A DNA stretch of 64,000 nt from Verpa conica (lineage: Eukaryota > Ascomycota > Pezizomycetes > Pezizales > Morchellaceae): contig JAUFSD010000001.1 in NCBI GenBank assembly GCA_033030425.1, forward strand, positions 3,410,001 to 3,474,000, given 5' to 3'. Below are positions 1 to 11,423 of the stretch, one piece after another. How positions within the stretch are numbered: position 1 is the stretch's first letter; the number at the start of each line of letters is the position of its first letter. The position numbers and the translations under genes are program-made. The notes below the pieces were generated by a model that was not told the DNA's origin, searched no databases, and worked only from the letters and a program-made list of their open reading frames with translations.

Positions 1-3000
1 GCTCGCGGTCACAAGTTGTTCCAAGTCATTTGCTGAGATGCTTGCAGCCCAAGGGCGTGCCAGTACTCTTTATTCCGGGAAACGCCGGCAGCTATAAGCA
101 AGTACGACCAATAGCCGCTGAAGCTGCCCGGACTTTCAAGGAAGCCGCAGCTAAGGACGAAAATTTGATGAAACTCGGGCAACGCGGCCTTGATTTTTTT
201 ACCGTCGATTTCAACGAAGATATAACTGCATTCCACGGTCAAACAATGCTCGACCAAGCCGAATATTTGAATGAAGCTGTTGCTTATATTCTCTCACTCT
301 ATCACGATTCTCGAAAAGCCACAATGGATTCAGATCTCCCGGATCCGAGCTCAGTAATAATATTCGGTCATTCGATGGGAGGAATAGTCGCCCGTACTAT
401 GTTGATCATGCCAAATTATCAATCTAACTCCATCAACACTATCATCACCATGTCAGCCCCCCATGCACGACCGCCTGTGTCTTTCGACAAGCAAATAGTA
501 CAAACGTATGACGATATAAATAACTATTGGCGGAAATCCTTCTCAGAAAAATGGGCAAACAATAACCCTCTATGGCACGTCACTCTGGTTTCCATTGCTG
601 GTGGAGGTTTGGATACTGTTGTACCTTCAGACTATGCCAGTATTTCTTCGTTAGTCCCAGAGACTCATGGCTTCACGGTTTTCACATCGTCAATGCCAAA
701 TGTTTGGGTTGGGGTAGATCATCTGGCGATTCTTTGGTGTGATCAACTTATGAAAGTTGTTGCAAGATCTATGCTGGATATCATTGATGTAAAAAGGCCG
801 GGCCAGACCAAGCCTCGAGCAGAAAGGATGCGTTTATTTAAGAAGTGGTATCTAACTGGCATGGAATCTGTAGTTGAAAAAACTCTACCTCAAAAAGGTT
901 TGATATCTATTTATCGGTATTTTTCTGGATTGGTCGCTAATTTGAGTAGAGCCTACTACCTTACTGACTCTTGAAGACAATTCGCCCTCAATCACTGCTC
1001 TTGGGCAAAGACTTGTTTTGCGCCAACTTGGTGAATCTCAAAAACCTCGTGCATATTTGATACCTGTGCCACCATCTCGTGGGATTGGGAGTACAAATTT
1101 TACACTATTGACGGATCAAAAACTAGATGGTGCTCGGGATTCAAAGTTAGAGGTTTTGTTTTGCAGTGTTTTTCCTCTTCAAGCTGGACAAACGGCAGCA
1201 ATATTCTCTATGAATATGGATTTATCTGGAGACAGTTCTGGATCAACACGCCTTGCATGCAAAAATGCTGTTGATGATGTCATTCAAATACCTGCATCTT
1301 ACCGGAACTCAAAACACTCATTTGACTTAACCCAGCCATTTTCATCTTTGCAATATGATCTTGAGGATCTCGCTGAGCACCAATTTGTGGCTGTAATTGA
1401 CAAGGCTAGTAGATTATCACAAGGTTGGGTAATTGCAGAATTTGTCGAGAAGAAGGACTCGAGTATTCAGTCAAACATTAGTTTGCGTGGGTTGTTATTG
1501 GATGGAGTGCGAACATCGTTGCCAGCCGAACGTCCTATTGTGACCGAACTTCATATCCCTGTAATGCACAGCAGCCTTCTGACATACAAGCTAAATGTGG
1601 GTATCCAATCTTGTGGAGAAGACAGCCAACTCTTTACCCCATTAGTACGCCAGTACCTTGTGGATCCGCACGAATCAAAATACTTCATCAATGTGCATAC
1701 AGCCGACATAAGCCTCCATGGGACAGCACCTTTTATACCCTCAGCACTTCGCCCAAATAACAAGAGAGGGCTGTCATTGCAATTTTGGACCGACCCAACC
1801 TGCAACTCAACCATAGATGTATCAGTCCAATTTGATTTTGTCGGAAGCCTGGGGAAACTTGTTATGCGATATAGAACGGTATTTGCGGCATTCCCTATGC
1901 TCGTGGTAGCTCTTGTTCTTAGAATACAATTCGCTGAATACGATAATGGCGGTATGTTCTCCCACCCTTTGATTTTGCAGGACTTGTTACTAATGTAACA
2001 TTATAGGCCGTTTCATAAGCTTCACCAGAGGTGTAGAACTACTGATAGCTAAAGCACTGCCATTCGTCATGGTCTCTTTGTCTCTTTTAGCAGTCTCGCT
2101 TGGGTTTGCCAAGGCTGAGCAAGAGAACAAAATACCATCTCCGTTTTCATGGCCAAAGTCTGCAGCGGAGCAATCCTCCCCCACTATGGAGTTTGATAAA
2201 AATGATCTTTTAGTTGGACTTGCAGATCCTTTCTTTTGGTTTCTAGCGCCACTGTTTGCTTTGCTGGCAGTCGGTGTAGTGGTCGTTCTGAACTATGGGT
2301 TGATGGTCATATTACATATTTTGACAATTATTTATTCAATGTTTAGTCGATGGCCTAATTGGGTTAGTAATGAGCGAAGGTAAGATAAAAGTCGACTTTT
2401 TTTTGTAGACAAAATAACTGACTTTAAAAGGCGGTCGATGACCCCAGCGTTTTCTACAAGCAGCCCACGAAGACGAATTATGACAACCTTCATGCTTTTG
2501 TTCTTTGTTGCCACACTTATTCCCTACCAGTTCGCCTATATGGTGGCTTGTATCGTTCAAATCGCAACCTGCGTTCGTGCGTTGAAGGTTGCAAAAGAGA
2601 GTGTAATTTTCCCCTTCAAAGCCCTATTTCGGACCATAACTCACCAAAATTTTAGGGATATTCTGAGCGTTCTGGATCATCTTCTGATTTCTCCCACTAC
2701 ACTCATTCGATTCTTGTTATGATGCTTTGGATATTGCCTATAAACTTGCCAGTACTTGTTGTATGGATACACAACCTAGCGGTTCATTGGCTTACACCAT
2801 TTTCGTCTCACCACAACCTGCTTTCAATTATGCCATTTATACTGCTTGTGGAGACCCTTACGACCGGAAACATGATTCCAAGAATCTCTAGTCGGTACGT
2901 TTTAAAAAAACATTTTATTGCTTTTTGCAGCTTTACTGACTGAAAGGTTGGGAAAATAGTATAAGATTGGTCACGAACCTATTATTTCTCGGATTAGCGT

Positions 3001-3179
3001 CTTACTCCGCGCTATACGGTGTAACTTACGCATATCGACTTCACCATCTCGTTGATTTCGTTGTCGGATGGCTTGTTATTGTTCACTTCAGCACAGCCCC
3101 ACTGACCGTTGCTGGCATAATAGAATTATTTAATGACGATGGAGACGACGACTCTTCCTCTAAGAAGCGTCAACTGTGA
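1..3179 (+). CDS. BST1: GPI inositol-deacylase, 5' end missing
   Basis: PGAP1/Bst1 family: an ER membrane hydrolase that removes the acyl chain from the inositol of GPI anchors before proteins leave the ER. The reading frame is open from the window edge, so the N-terminus lies upstream. Seen: the family start motif VLFIPGNAGSYKQ, then the serine-hydrolase nucleophile elbow GHSMGG (near base 372), a lumenal middle part, and several hydrophobic segments from about base 1880 to the stop at 3177-3179. At least four introns are needed. The first most likely runs from GTTTGA near 898 to TAG near 950, joining ...QK to EPTTLLTLED. Another starts GTATGT near 1953 and ends at TTATAG near 2006. The C-terminal exons are split by introns near 2380-2430, 2700 and 2900-2960. 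Converges on MTC6. Confident about the family; exact exon limits in the last kilobase are not settled. Confidence 0.93.
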
Positions 3180-4961
3180 GGAAATATTGGAGGCACACAG
3201 ACAAGAGAATATAAAAATCTTGTAGGACAGGAAAGGGCCCTTTTTCATGTTTAGAAAGTTCATATAGCAGCGAAGCGTTGGACTCTTTTGGATGGCGTTC
3301 TGCAGTATTTTTTACATTTCATTTCATTTATTTCGACCTTTCCCCATGCTTTCCTATTGGGGTTATCTTTCTTTCTTGCAAGCATGGAAGCTACTTGTAT
3401 ACTATTATATTCCCCCTTTTTGGTTTTTCTTTTAATGTCTAACTTTGTAAATAGGACTTTTCTTTGATTCCCCCCTATGGCCTTTATTCCTCCTATACAT
3501 TTACTCTTCTCATGCTGTCCCTTACATCTCCATCTCTATATATACTGCCTTTTTATGATAAAGAATATCCAGTGAATTATATTTAATTTCAGCTGTATCT
3601 TCTAAGGGGTTCGTAAAATTCTGTTTTACACAAGAACTCCTTGGTTGTTTCGTGGGCTGCATTATCTACAATGGCTGTCATATGTCCTACATGGGAAACG
3701 TCAGTATTAGAAATTGTGGTCTGCACTAATTAGGGCATAATTTAATCTCTTTTTATGAAAATGTTCTAGTCATAAATAGAGCAATGGAGTGAAAATTTAT
3801 TATCAAGGCTCGTATATTTCCGCTTCATCATGGGGGGTTGTTTGCAAGAATGAATCGGTTATATCTGCCTAGTCGGTACATTTAGTTTTTACAGAAGCGT
3901 TGACTATTGGGATAGTCATTGAATCTAATTTGACTAAACATGAAGCTGGTCATTGGAAGCCTTTGCTTCCTACTACCGGTCGTTCCTATTGATAGTAGAT
4001 ACTAGTTCTGTTTTCATAGTAGCTAGAATATAAAGGAGAAAAAGTCTGGATAATATGCCTTCCTCTCACTGATAAAACTACCCTTAACCCCTATTTCTTT
4101 CAAATGGTCTGAAAGGGAGAGTGCCTACAGTATTGTACAGTTGAATGAATGAATGAATTTATCATAAGTACAGTATTGTACAGTTATTGTTGGGACAAAA
4201 AATAACCGCCCACCTATGACAGCCCCAACCCTATATAAAGAGTTAATAAGAACAGAAAACTAAAACATAGAGAGAATGGAGTATTACAATAATTTATATA
4301 GTGAGGGAAGGTATGATTATGTTAATGTGGGCTCCTGGTTGTCATGTCGGGGCGGTTATTTATGTCCCCCGACAATAACATCCTATAGAATAATTGGGGC
4401 GTAATTAACCTAAGTGAAAACGCAAATAGCCTAACTGCAAACTAATCACTTTAGAAGAGGAAGCCTTCATAATTTCCAAGTGAGTTTATATACTCCTAGC
4501 TTCTACTCTATAATTTTTCTGGACCCATAGGGTATGCTTATGAATAACATTGGTTAGGTGGGGAAGTATAATTAAGTTGTTATTTTTAGTGGGAATCTTG
4601 CAATATATGGTAAGCACCTCTTTTTTTATATCAAGTGATTTTATTGTTTCTGGGTATAAAATCCGATATGTAATTCTAAACTATGACCCTACCCCTTCCT
4701 AAAAGTAAAACCCGTCCCCTGACAATACAACCACCTCACAGTTTGAAATATTATAGTACTGCACAGGTATGGTTAATTACAATCATAGTAGTATTTCTGG
4801 AGCTCTCGTAGGTAAGCCCTCTTTCTCTCAAAAAGGAATATGCTTTTCAAGTGTTGAGTGGATAAATAGGCGCGATGAAAAAACTCGATTTTGGTGTTCT
4901 GGCGCATGTCACTACCCCATTCAACGCCCCAACTAAACTCCTATTAGGCTACTTTAGCTAG
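3180..4961. other. AT-rich convergent spacer between BST1 and MTC6
   Basis: Both flanking genes point into this 1.8-kb stretch. No coding signal was found. It contains a MITE (4187-4375) and, just before it, two copies of the 14-bp sequence ACAGTATTGTACAG (about 4127 and 4170) separated by a short GAAT repeat. The rest is T/A-rich and presumably holds both 3' ends. Confidence 0.6.
4187..4375. mobile_element. MITE with TA target duplication, copy 1
   Basis: 189-bp non-coding element. Its ends are imperfect inverted repeats of about 28 bp (left begins TTGTTGGGACAAAAAATAAC, right read backwards begins TTGTCGGGGGACATAAATAA), both continuing into CCGCCC. It is flanked by TA on each side (4185-4186 and 4376-4377), as expected for Tc1/mariner-type insertion. 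A second member with the same terminal motif is at 36423-36750. No transposase lies within either copy. Confidence 0.75.
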
Positions 4962-6931
4962 CTACGAAGGAACTCCTTCGTACTCTATACCCTCTAAATT
5001 CCGCTTCTTCAGCATCCTCCTCCTTTTCCTGTGACTCCTCTCAACCCTCCAGCTCCCAACCTTCGCAAATAGCATTAATCCAAAAACAATTAACACAATC
5101 ACAGCCGCAACAGCAGATACGATGACCTCTCTGTTTCCAGGATCCGTTGGATCATATGGACAAGATGCATTCGCTCCACCTGTAACCCAGCATGATTCGA
5201 CAGCAAGGGAGTTGAAATCTAGCCAGATGTAGTGGTCTTGGGATATTTTTGCATCTTTAATTGCGGCGAAAAGGTATTGATTTTCTAGTGCATTACGGGG
5301 TGCATCAAAGATTGCGGTGCCTGTGTCCGACGAGCAGGTGCCTGTAGAATCGTAGTATGTCCCATCTCGACTGGTGAGCTTCCACTGATTTGTTTTTAGC
5401 ATATCTAGAGAAGAGAATAAATATTCCGATTAGGGAGTTAAGGGGCAAGGAGAGCTAACATTATATGGGTTGTCTTGTATCCTACACGCCGCGAGTTTAC
5501 GTTCTCCACAGTCGCTAACCATCCATCTACCGTCTTTAGCAGACATCGAAGCGCATCTGAAGGTTTCATCTTTGCCTGTGGTATTGGCAGGTTCATTGGC
5601 ATCCCATGCCCATGAGAATGCCGCTTTAATATGGTTTGCATACTGCGCGAAATCCTCTGTTTGCGTCAAGTTTGAGGGGTTCGTGGGGTTGTAAAGCGTT
5701 GAGTATCCACACTTGGTCAGATTTGTAACTACACCAGGGACGTTCTCAGAAAACGAGTCTGAGGCGGTGTCCACCACTTGTGCCCAGGATGAATTTACAT
5801 CCTTCAACTCAGTGTCGGAGGGCGAAAAGAAGCACTTTGGAGAACTAGAACTATTGAATACTATGAGATTTCCCAAGTACCCCGAGGGAAAGATGTTGTT
5901 CTCATCGCCCGTAGCTACTGGATCGTATGAGAGTCCTGCTTCTATGGTACCGAATGACGCGAGTACCCTTTTTTTGACTTCAAACTCCAAATATGCCTCA
6001 CTCGGCCAACCATCACCAGTACTCATGGTTTCTCCATTGTCTTGGGTGATAAAGTATTTTGACGAATTAATATTGGCCATTTCTCCAAACCAAGAGCTAT
6101 TCAGATCAGCTCGGTCAGCTAAGAGTTTATCTGGCGTGTAGGCATCCGCTAAGACATTAGCGCTCTTGAGTGTCTGGGACAGCGATTCTGCTGATATATT
6201 CGAACTGTTTGAAGTCGGTATTGTCTCGTGGAGATTGAAGTCGAGGAGTAATATGCGTGCTCTCAAGTCCGTATTAGTGCCTGTCATCCAAGAGTCGAAT
6301 ATAGAGAGTAGAGTAGTCGCGTTGAAGGTGTCATCACAAGTATATTGGCCTATTAAGGCGGAGTCTATTATGGTAGTGTCTAGGAAATCCGTAGAGGTGG
6401 CTGGTGGCAGAGTTGAGGTCTGTCGGGCAAGTAGATTTGCTCCTTGGGTCTCGGATGAAAGTATAGATGATGCTGTGCTGTCTATAGGCGGTGTCTCAGA
6501 AACGTTTGAGCTTAAGGCTAGAGATTGTATAGGGAAAGTAGCTGTGTGTTCGGGTTAGCTAAGGGTCTATCGTTGGTTTTCCTTTATAGAGTATACCTGG
6601 GCAGATACTCCATCCCCCATTATTTGTGTTAAGGTAGAGGTCAACCACAAACCGCCTGTAGCCAATGGCTATTAAATTGGCGACACAGGCTGCTTTATCG
6701 TCTGTATACCGCTTGTCAGAGAAGCAAGCGGGGGTAAGTACAATCCCTGGGTACTGGTTGTAGTTTATAGGTACATCGCGCCGGAGATCTCGGAGACTCT
6801 GTTGATTAGCTAGTGTTAGTAATTAGCCATGGTTACTGATGGGAGATATTAGGTAGCATAGAACTCACTAGTGATATGGTACTCCAGTTCTCAACGAAGG
6901 AGTCGGGATTAATTGTGGGTGACCAGGTCAT
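4962..6931 (-). CDS. MTC6: Maintenance of telomere capping protein 6 family membrane protein
   Basis: Fungal MTC6 family: a secretory-pathway type I membrane protein, linked in yeast to telomere-capping genetics; molecular function unknown. Splicing was reconstructed from start ATG at 6931. A short first exon (MTWSPTINPDSFVENW) is followed by an exon starting SLRDLRRDVPINYNQYPGIV, the family signature. An intron GTATAC..CACAG near 6590 leads to a long exon ending at 5460. The last exon is 4962-5384, joined across a 75-bp intron (5385-5459) to read NPYN|WKLTSRDG. The lectin-like lumenal part contains the conserved WVTGGANASCPY. One transmembrane segment lies near the C-terminus (VSAVAAVIVLIVFGLML), followed by a basic cytosolic tail. 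A TTAGGG box lies about 105 bp upstream of the start. The gene abuts the accessory island on its 5' side. Confidence 0.85.
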
Positions 6932-7035
6932 ATTGGAAGCTGGTGAGGTTCACGCTGATCACGCCCGATAGTCCCTTGTCAACTAGCCGCGTCGCGTGGG
7001 GGTGATGTTACACGCGGAAAAGTGATGTTACATGT

Positions 7036-7046
7036 GGGTTAGGGTT
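7036..7046. promoter_or_regulatory. Telobox-like motif upstream of MTC6
   Basis: GGGTTAGGGTT about 105 bp upstream of the MTC6 start. Similar boxes sit about 110-160 bp upstream of GPI8 and FAP7 in this window. In yeasts the factor Tbf1 binds TTAGGG repeats at promoters; use here is inferred from recurrence and position only. Confidence 0.4.
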
Positions 7047-7458
7047 CGCCTGCTGCGTTCCCTATGTGCGTTGGGCCCTCGAGATTATGATATCTCCTGT
7101 GCTATAAGTAGGCGTAGCCAGAAAATTTATCCTAAATCAGAAAGTAGCCAAGGTATTTCAAATGCTATAACTAGCAATGGGTGGTGGATACTGGGAGCGC
7201 TTGGGTGGCTTGGGTGGCTGGTGGTTACCCGGCCTACCCCTTTGTGCTGACAGGCGACGTCAGCGTACCTCTCCTGCTTGCTACCCCCCCTATTGCTACC
7301 GACAAACACCTATCTACTGCCATATCGACTGGCTTTTGCTGCTTGTGAGTACCCCCCCATTTAGACGTCATTTGCATGCTTTGCTGACCTCCATATCGAC
7401 CCCCATATCGACCTCCCTGCTGGCCTCGATTCCCTGTCTATTTGGACCTCTTTTCGCC

Positions 7459-7550
7459 ACCTATTAGGACCTCCATTCGCCCCCTATTAGGACCTCCATT
7501 CGCCCCCTATTAGGACCTCCATTCGCCGTCTATTGGGACCTCCATTCGCC
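7459..7550. repeat. Short tandem repeat, 23-bp unit
   Basis: About four head-to-tail copies of a 23-bp unit containing CTATTAGGACCTCCATTCGCC, with the last copy altered. It leads directly into the larger minisatellite that starts near 7587 and shares its GGACCTC start. Confidence 0.85.
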
Positions 7551-7586
7551 GCCTTTTCTGACCTCTCTCCGACACCGACTGACTGC

Positions 7587-8210
7587 CTGGACCTCGACCA
7601 GACAGCGACTCTCTGTCCCCCGTGCCCTGGCAGCGAACCTCTGCCTTTCTGGACCTCGACCAGACAGCGACTGCTTGCCTGCTTGCCTGCTTGCCTGCCT
7701 GCTCTGACAGCGAACCTCTGCCTCTCTGGACCTCGTTCGGAGATCGACTGTGTGCCTGCTTCGCCCCAGCAGCAGTCCCCCCAGGAACGAACCCCTGGAA
7801 CAGAGACCCCCCCCCTGGACCTCGACCGGACAGCGACTGTCTGCTTGCCTGCTTGCCTTCCTGCTCCGACAGCGAACCTCTGACTACCTGGACCTCGACC
7901 AGACAGCGACTCTCTGTCACCCGTGCCCTGGGAGAGAACCTCTGCCTCTCTGGACCTCGGCCAGACATCGACCCTCTGTCTCTCGTGCCCTGGGAGAGAA
8001 CCTCTACCTTTCTGGACCTCGACCGCCTGCTTGCTTCGCCCCAGCAGCAACCCCCCCCCCTAGGAACGAACCTCTGCCTGCTTGGACCTCGACCAGACAG
8101 CGACTCTCTGTCTCCCGTGCCCTGGCAGCGAACCTCTGCCTTTCTGGACCTTGACCGGACAGCGACTCCCTTTCTCGTGCCCTGGGAGAGAACCTCTGCC
8201 TGCAAGCACC
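7587..8210. repeat. GC-rich minisatellite, about 60-75-bp unit, about nine copies
   Basis: Each unit begins GGACCTCGACCAGACAGCGA, followed by CTCTCTGTC, a CCGTGCCCTGG block and GCGAACCTCTGCC. Copy starts are visible near 7590, 7650, 7728, 7818, 7888, 7952, 8012, 8082 and 8146. Some units carry an extra CTTGCCTG expansion or a CCCCAGCAGCA block. Long reading frames run across it on both strands, including a 399-residue frame on the minus strand, but their repetitive arginine/serine/glycine content follows from the unit sequence. I do not call them genes. Confidence 0.85.
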
Positions 8211-8314
8211 CTTTATATCGATTAATAGAGTCCCTGCGCTGACCATACATATATAGATAGTGATTAGACAACTTTCCCGCCTTGAGAGACAACACGTTCC
8301 TCCTCCAGCTTCTG

Positions 8315-8460
8315 CTCCCGTTCTCATTCTCGTTCTCGCTCCTGTTCTCGATTCCGATCCCGTTCTCGCTCCCACTCCTGTTCTCGATCCCGTTCTCGAT
8401 TCCGATCCCGTTCTCGCTCCCACTCCTACTCCCGATTCCACTCCAGTTCCAGTTCTTGCT
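8315..8460. repeat. Pyrimidine-rich repeat, CGTTCTCGCTCC/CGATTCCGATCC type
   Basis: A run of related 6- to 12-bp units (TTCTCG, CTCCCACTCC, CGATCCCG) that is almost entirely pyrimidine on the plus strand, with a nested copy of about 50 bp. Open frames across it are composition artefacts. Confidence 0.75.
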
Positions 8461-8516
8461 ACTGTTGTTTAGGTTGGTTCCCAGCTCTCTTTCGTCAGTT
8501 TCTTTTGTGTGCTCTA

Positions 8517-8562
8517 TTTGCGTGTGTGATACTTGCGTGTGTGATACTTGCGTGTGTGATAT
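8517..8562. repeat. Three copies of a 15-bp unit (TGCGTGTGTGATACT)
   Basis: Three tandem copies, the last diverging to ATATTGGG. Unlike the other repeats in this stretch, it is rich in GT. Confidence 0.8.
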
Positions 8563-8928
8563 TGGGTTTAGCAACCCACCCCAGGTTCGCTTCACAGACG
8601 CAGCGCTCCTAGGCCGCATCGACTCGTACATGTATGGTTGACAGGGAGTTTCTTTTCGGAGAGCAGTGAAGCGTGGCAATTCGGCCCGCAGGTACGGCTT
8701 TGACTTCAAGTCTCTGCCCTATTCTGCACCCTTGCCGTGGGGATAAAGCTTTCTCGGGAAACAAAGGTCTGCTCCTTCAGAGTTGAAATATGGCGACTAT
8801 GACCTGCTCACCCGTCCTCCTGGTAGATATTATAAACACCCGTCTTGTTCGATCTGTGGACGTGATTACACCGTATACCCTCCTGCTAGAGGTTTTAAAA
8901 GCCCACGTATGATGGAATCATGCATCTG

Positions 8929-8968
8929 CTACCTGCTACCTGCTACCTGCTACCTGCTACCTGCTCTC
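8929..8968. repeat. Heptamer repeat (CTACCTG) upstream of the oxygenase gene
   Basis: About five perfect tandem copies of CTACCTG, 65-100 bp upstream of the oxygenase start codon. This could lie in its promoter or leader. Confidence 0.85.
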
Positions 8969-9031
8969 TATTTAATCTTTTATCTTCTTAGCTTTACCTT
9001 AAAAAATATAAACTGACGGGAGAGAAAAGAC

Positions 9032-10189
9032 ATGACTTCTAGTACCTATCCTGCCAGAGTTCTCCACCTAATTGAGAGCGGTGCTTTCACCCGTCAAAGT
9101 CTTCCTTACCCTAAGCCTAGAAGAAGTTCTCTGGAGGCAGAAGTGGAGAAAATCTGGAGAGATTGGATGGCTACGAGGCAGAACCAAGTTGTTGCTATAT
9201 CACCTATTATCTACTTTAAACTCTATGACAGATTTCATGGGGGGGAGACAGGACTGCTAGCATCTATTGCAGAATATTCTGGTGCTATTAGAACTTTCTC
9301 TTACTATCCTTCTTCTCTTGGACCATTGGAGATTAGGGACTCCGAAGGAGTTGTTTTAGGGTACAGGTTTAAGATAGAGTCAGCTCTTCTTAATACTTTG
9401 AGGGAATCAGATACTTTACTGCCTGATAGAACTCCTAGGAGAAGGGGTGGTGGAGGGGATCCTGAAGCTTGTGGAGTCTTTGATACTAGACATTATGGTA
9501 TCTGGGCTGATTACATGCATGTTATGAAGGAGACTAGAGAGTTGCATCAAGATCAGCCAGCTTTGGGTACTTGGTTAGCTCAGAATATGGGATTGTTTAA
9601 AGCTATGTCTTATGAACTGAGAATGAGGGATCCTGAGCAATATGTTAGGCTTACGGGAGCTGTTACTAAACAGATGCTGAAGTACAAGTTCAGATCAGGA
9701 GAGGTTTTGAAGCCTGTTGCTGGTGCGTGGCATAGAGTCTGTATCAATAGGGGACAGACAGGTGATGTTTCAGCTTCACATCAAGACTGGATGGATCTAC
9801 CTAGCAGCTACAATGCAGTTGCACCATACGGTGATGGCTTTACAGGTGGGGATTTGATTCTTTGGCAGCTAAAAATGAGAGTTCAGGTATCAATTGGTGA
9901 AGGCTTTATGTTTATGGGTGCTATTATTGCTCATAAGGTGACTGAAATTACTTCTGGAGTTAGGAATAGTATTGACCTGTTTGCGCATAAGAGTACTTTT
10001 GATGTTTTGGATAAAGCTAATGCTAGAGCTGGTATACCGAGAAGGGGAAAGAAGGAGAAGAAAAAAAGGAGAGAGAAAGATTTAAAACAGAGTAGGAAAG
10101 AGCATCAGGTGGTGAGAAAGGGATTGAGGGAAGATAAAAGGGAAAGGCAAAAGGGTTCGGATCAGGTGAAAGGAAAATGTCTTGGTTAA
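9032..10189 (+). CDS. TET/JBP-like 2-oxoglutarate/Fe(II) oxygenase, transposon-associated type
   Basis: 385-residue intronless frame. Seen: the double-stranded beta-helix signature of 2OG/Fe(II) dioxygenases, with H250 and D252 (SASHQDWMD), the block PYGDGFTGGDLIL, H301 (IIAHKV) and R311 (SGVRNSIDLFAH). The gaps H-x-D, about 49 to the second His and 10 to the Arg match the family. The GGDLIL and RNSIDLF patterns resemble the fungal Tet-like oxygenases found with transposons, which oxidise methylated bases or thymine; the substrate here is inferred. Residues 338-385 form a very basic tail (KKEKKKRREKD), fitting nucleic-acid binding. Start ATG 9032 is the first in frame. Minisatellites lie on both sides and a Helitron to the right. 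A different 2OG substrate remains possible. Confidence 0.75.
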   Translation: MTSSTYPARVLHLIESGAFTRQSLPYPKPRRSSLEAEVEKIWRDWMATRQNQVVAISPIIYFKLYDRFHGGETGLLASIAEYSGAIRTFSYYPSSLGPLEIRDSEGVVLGYRFKIESALLNTLRESDTLLPDRTPRRRGGGGDPEACGVFDTRHYGIWADYMHVMKETRELHQDQPALGTWLAQNMGLFKAMSYELRMRDPEQYVRLTGAVTKQMLKYKFRSGEVLKPVAGAWHRVCINRGQTGDVSASHQDWMDLPSSYNAVAPYGDGFTGGDLILWQLKMRVQVSIGEGFMFMGAIIAHKVTEITSGVRNSIDLFAHKSTFDVLDKANARAGIPRRGKKEKKKRREKDLKQSRKEHQVVRKGLREDKRERQKGSDQVKGKCLG

Positions 10190-10450
10190 TTACTTTGTAT
10201 TTCTTATTAGGATTTTAGGAGACGGTACTAGAAAGAAGAGAGGAGTCAAATTGATAGAAACACATTGTAAGGTAGAAGATAACTATTATATTTTCCTTTA
10301 TTTGTACTAAAGTCAGCTATGTAAGAAAAGAGAGATGACAGGTAACAGGCTCATGTCTAAATTAAAGTAATACGGCTAACATATGATAGATACAATAGTT
10401 ATAAAGACAACAATTCCTTGAGATGTTTATACTCCGAATAACTTTTGTCA
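10190..10450. other. AT-rich 3' flank of the oxygenase gene
   Basis: About 260 bp of AT-rich sequence between the oxygenase stop and the next minisatellite. No gene or clear terminal repeat was seen. Confidence 0.5.
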
Positions 10451-10477
10451 CTAATATAATACTACTACTAGTACAGC

Positions 10478-11165
10478 TACCTCCGCCAACACAGTTACCT
10501 CCACCGACACAGCTACTTCCACCTCCGCCGACACAGCTACTTCCACCTCCGCCAACACAGCTATGTCTACCAACACAGCTATCTCCGCCAACACAGTTAC
10601 CTCCGCCAACACAGCTATCACCACCGCCAACACAGCTATCACCACCAACACAGCTAACTCCGCTAACACAGCTACTTTCACCAAAACAGCTAACTCCGTC
10701 AATACAATTACCTCCATTGATACAGCTATCTATACTAATACAGGCACTTCTACTAATACAATTATCCTTCTGCCAATAGTTATTTTCGCCAATACAGCTA
10801 TGTCAGCCAATGCAGCTACCTTTGCTAATACAACTACTTCTACCAACACAATCATCTCTTTGCCTATACAGTTACTTCTGCCAATACAGCTACCTTCGCT
10901 AATAAAGCTTTCTTTACCCAAATAACTACCTCCACCAACTTAGCTACTTATCTGCTAATATAGCTATCCCGCCAACACAGCTATAGTCGCCAATACAGCT
11001 ATTCCTGCCAACACAGCTACCACTACTAAAGTAACACCCTTGACTAGCATAGCTACAACCACTATTATAGCCACAACCGCTATTATAGCTACTACTGCTA
11101 TCAATGCTACTATAGCTACCACCATTACTACTACTGCCGCTTTCACTACTCTCGCTACAGTAAAC
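10478..11165. repeat. Minisatellite, 18-bp unit (CAGCTACCTCCGCCAACA type)
   Basis: About 700 bp of tandem units whose core is ACACAGCTA followed by a variable TCN-CCG/ACC triplet pair. Units are 18 bp, with 9-bp insertions of ACCTCCGCC. They degenerate to the right into a shorter ATAGCTACNACT pattern (11,000-11,150). The unit length is a multiple of three and lacks stops, so open frames exist on both strands (PPTQL, TNTAIS and VLAEVAV patterns). I treat these as by-products. The array lies immediately downstream of the Helitron Rep-helicase stop, where the 3' end of that element is expected. Confidence 0.85.
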
Positions 11166-11423
11166 ATGATGGATTTGATAGTTATGTTGCTACCAATGCT
11201 TCAAGACGCTTATACTCTTGAATAGCTTCTTGGTCAGCTTTAATAGCAACTGGGTTAAAGGAGCTAATAGCTATATCTTTCCACCGCTTGGCCCTACTAA
11301 TTGCTGTATAAGCTTGACCAACGCTAAAAACTGTAGCATCTAATGTCAAACAGATTCTATTCAATGACAAGCCTTGGGTTTTATGAATGGTGAGTGCAAA
11401 GGCATTCTGAATTGGTAGCTGAG

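Noticed and set aside
7036..7046. Telomere or subtelomere end
   Set aside because: Only about two TTAGGG-like units, and similar short boxes occur near other genes. Not a telomeric array.
7510..8709. 399-residue minus-strand frame rich in RSRGGSLS-type repeats
   Set aside because: It runs through the minisatellites, and overlapping frames on both strands are equally open. Its content is fully explained by the repeat unit.
10423..10925. PPTQL- or TNTAIS-repeat proteins on the plus strand and VLAEVAV repeats on the minus strand
   Set aside because: All derive from the 18-bp minisatellite, with no start context, introns or non-repeat domain.
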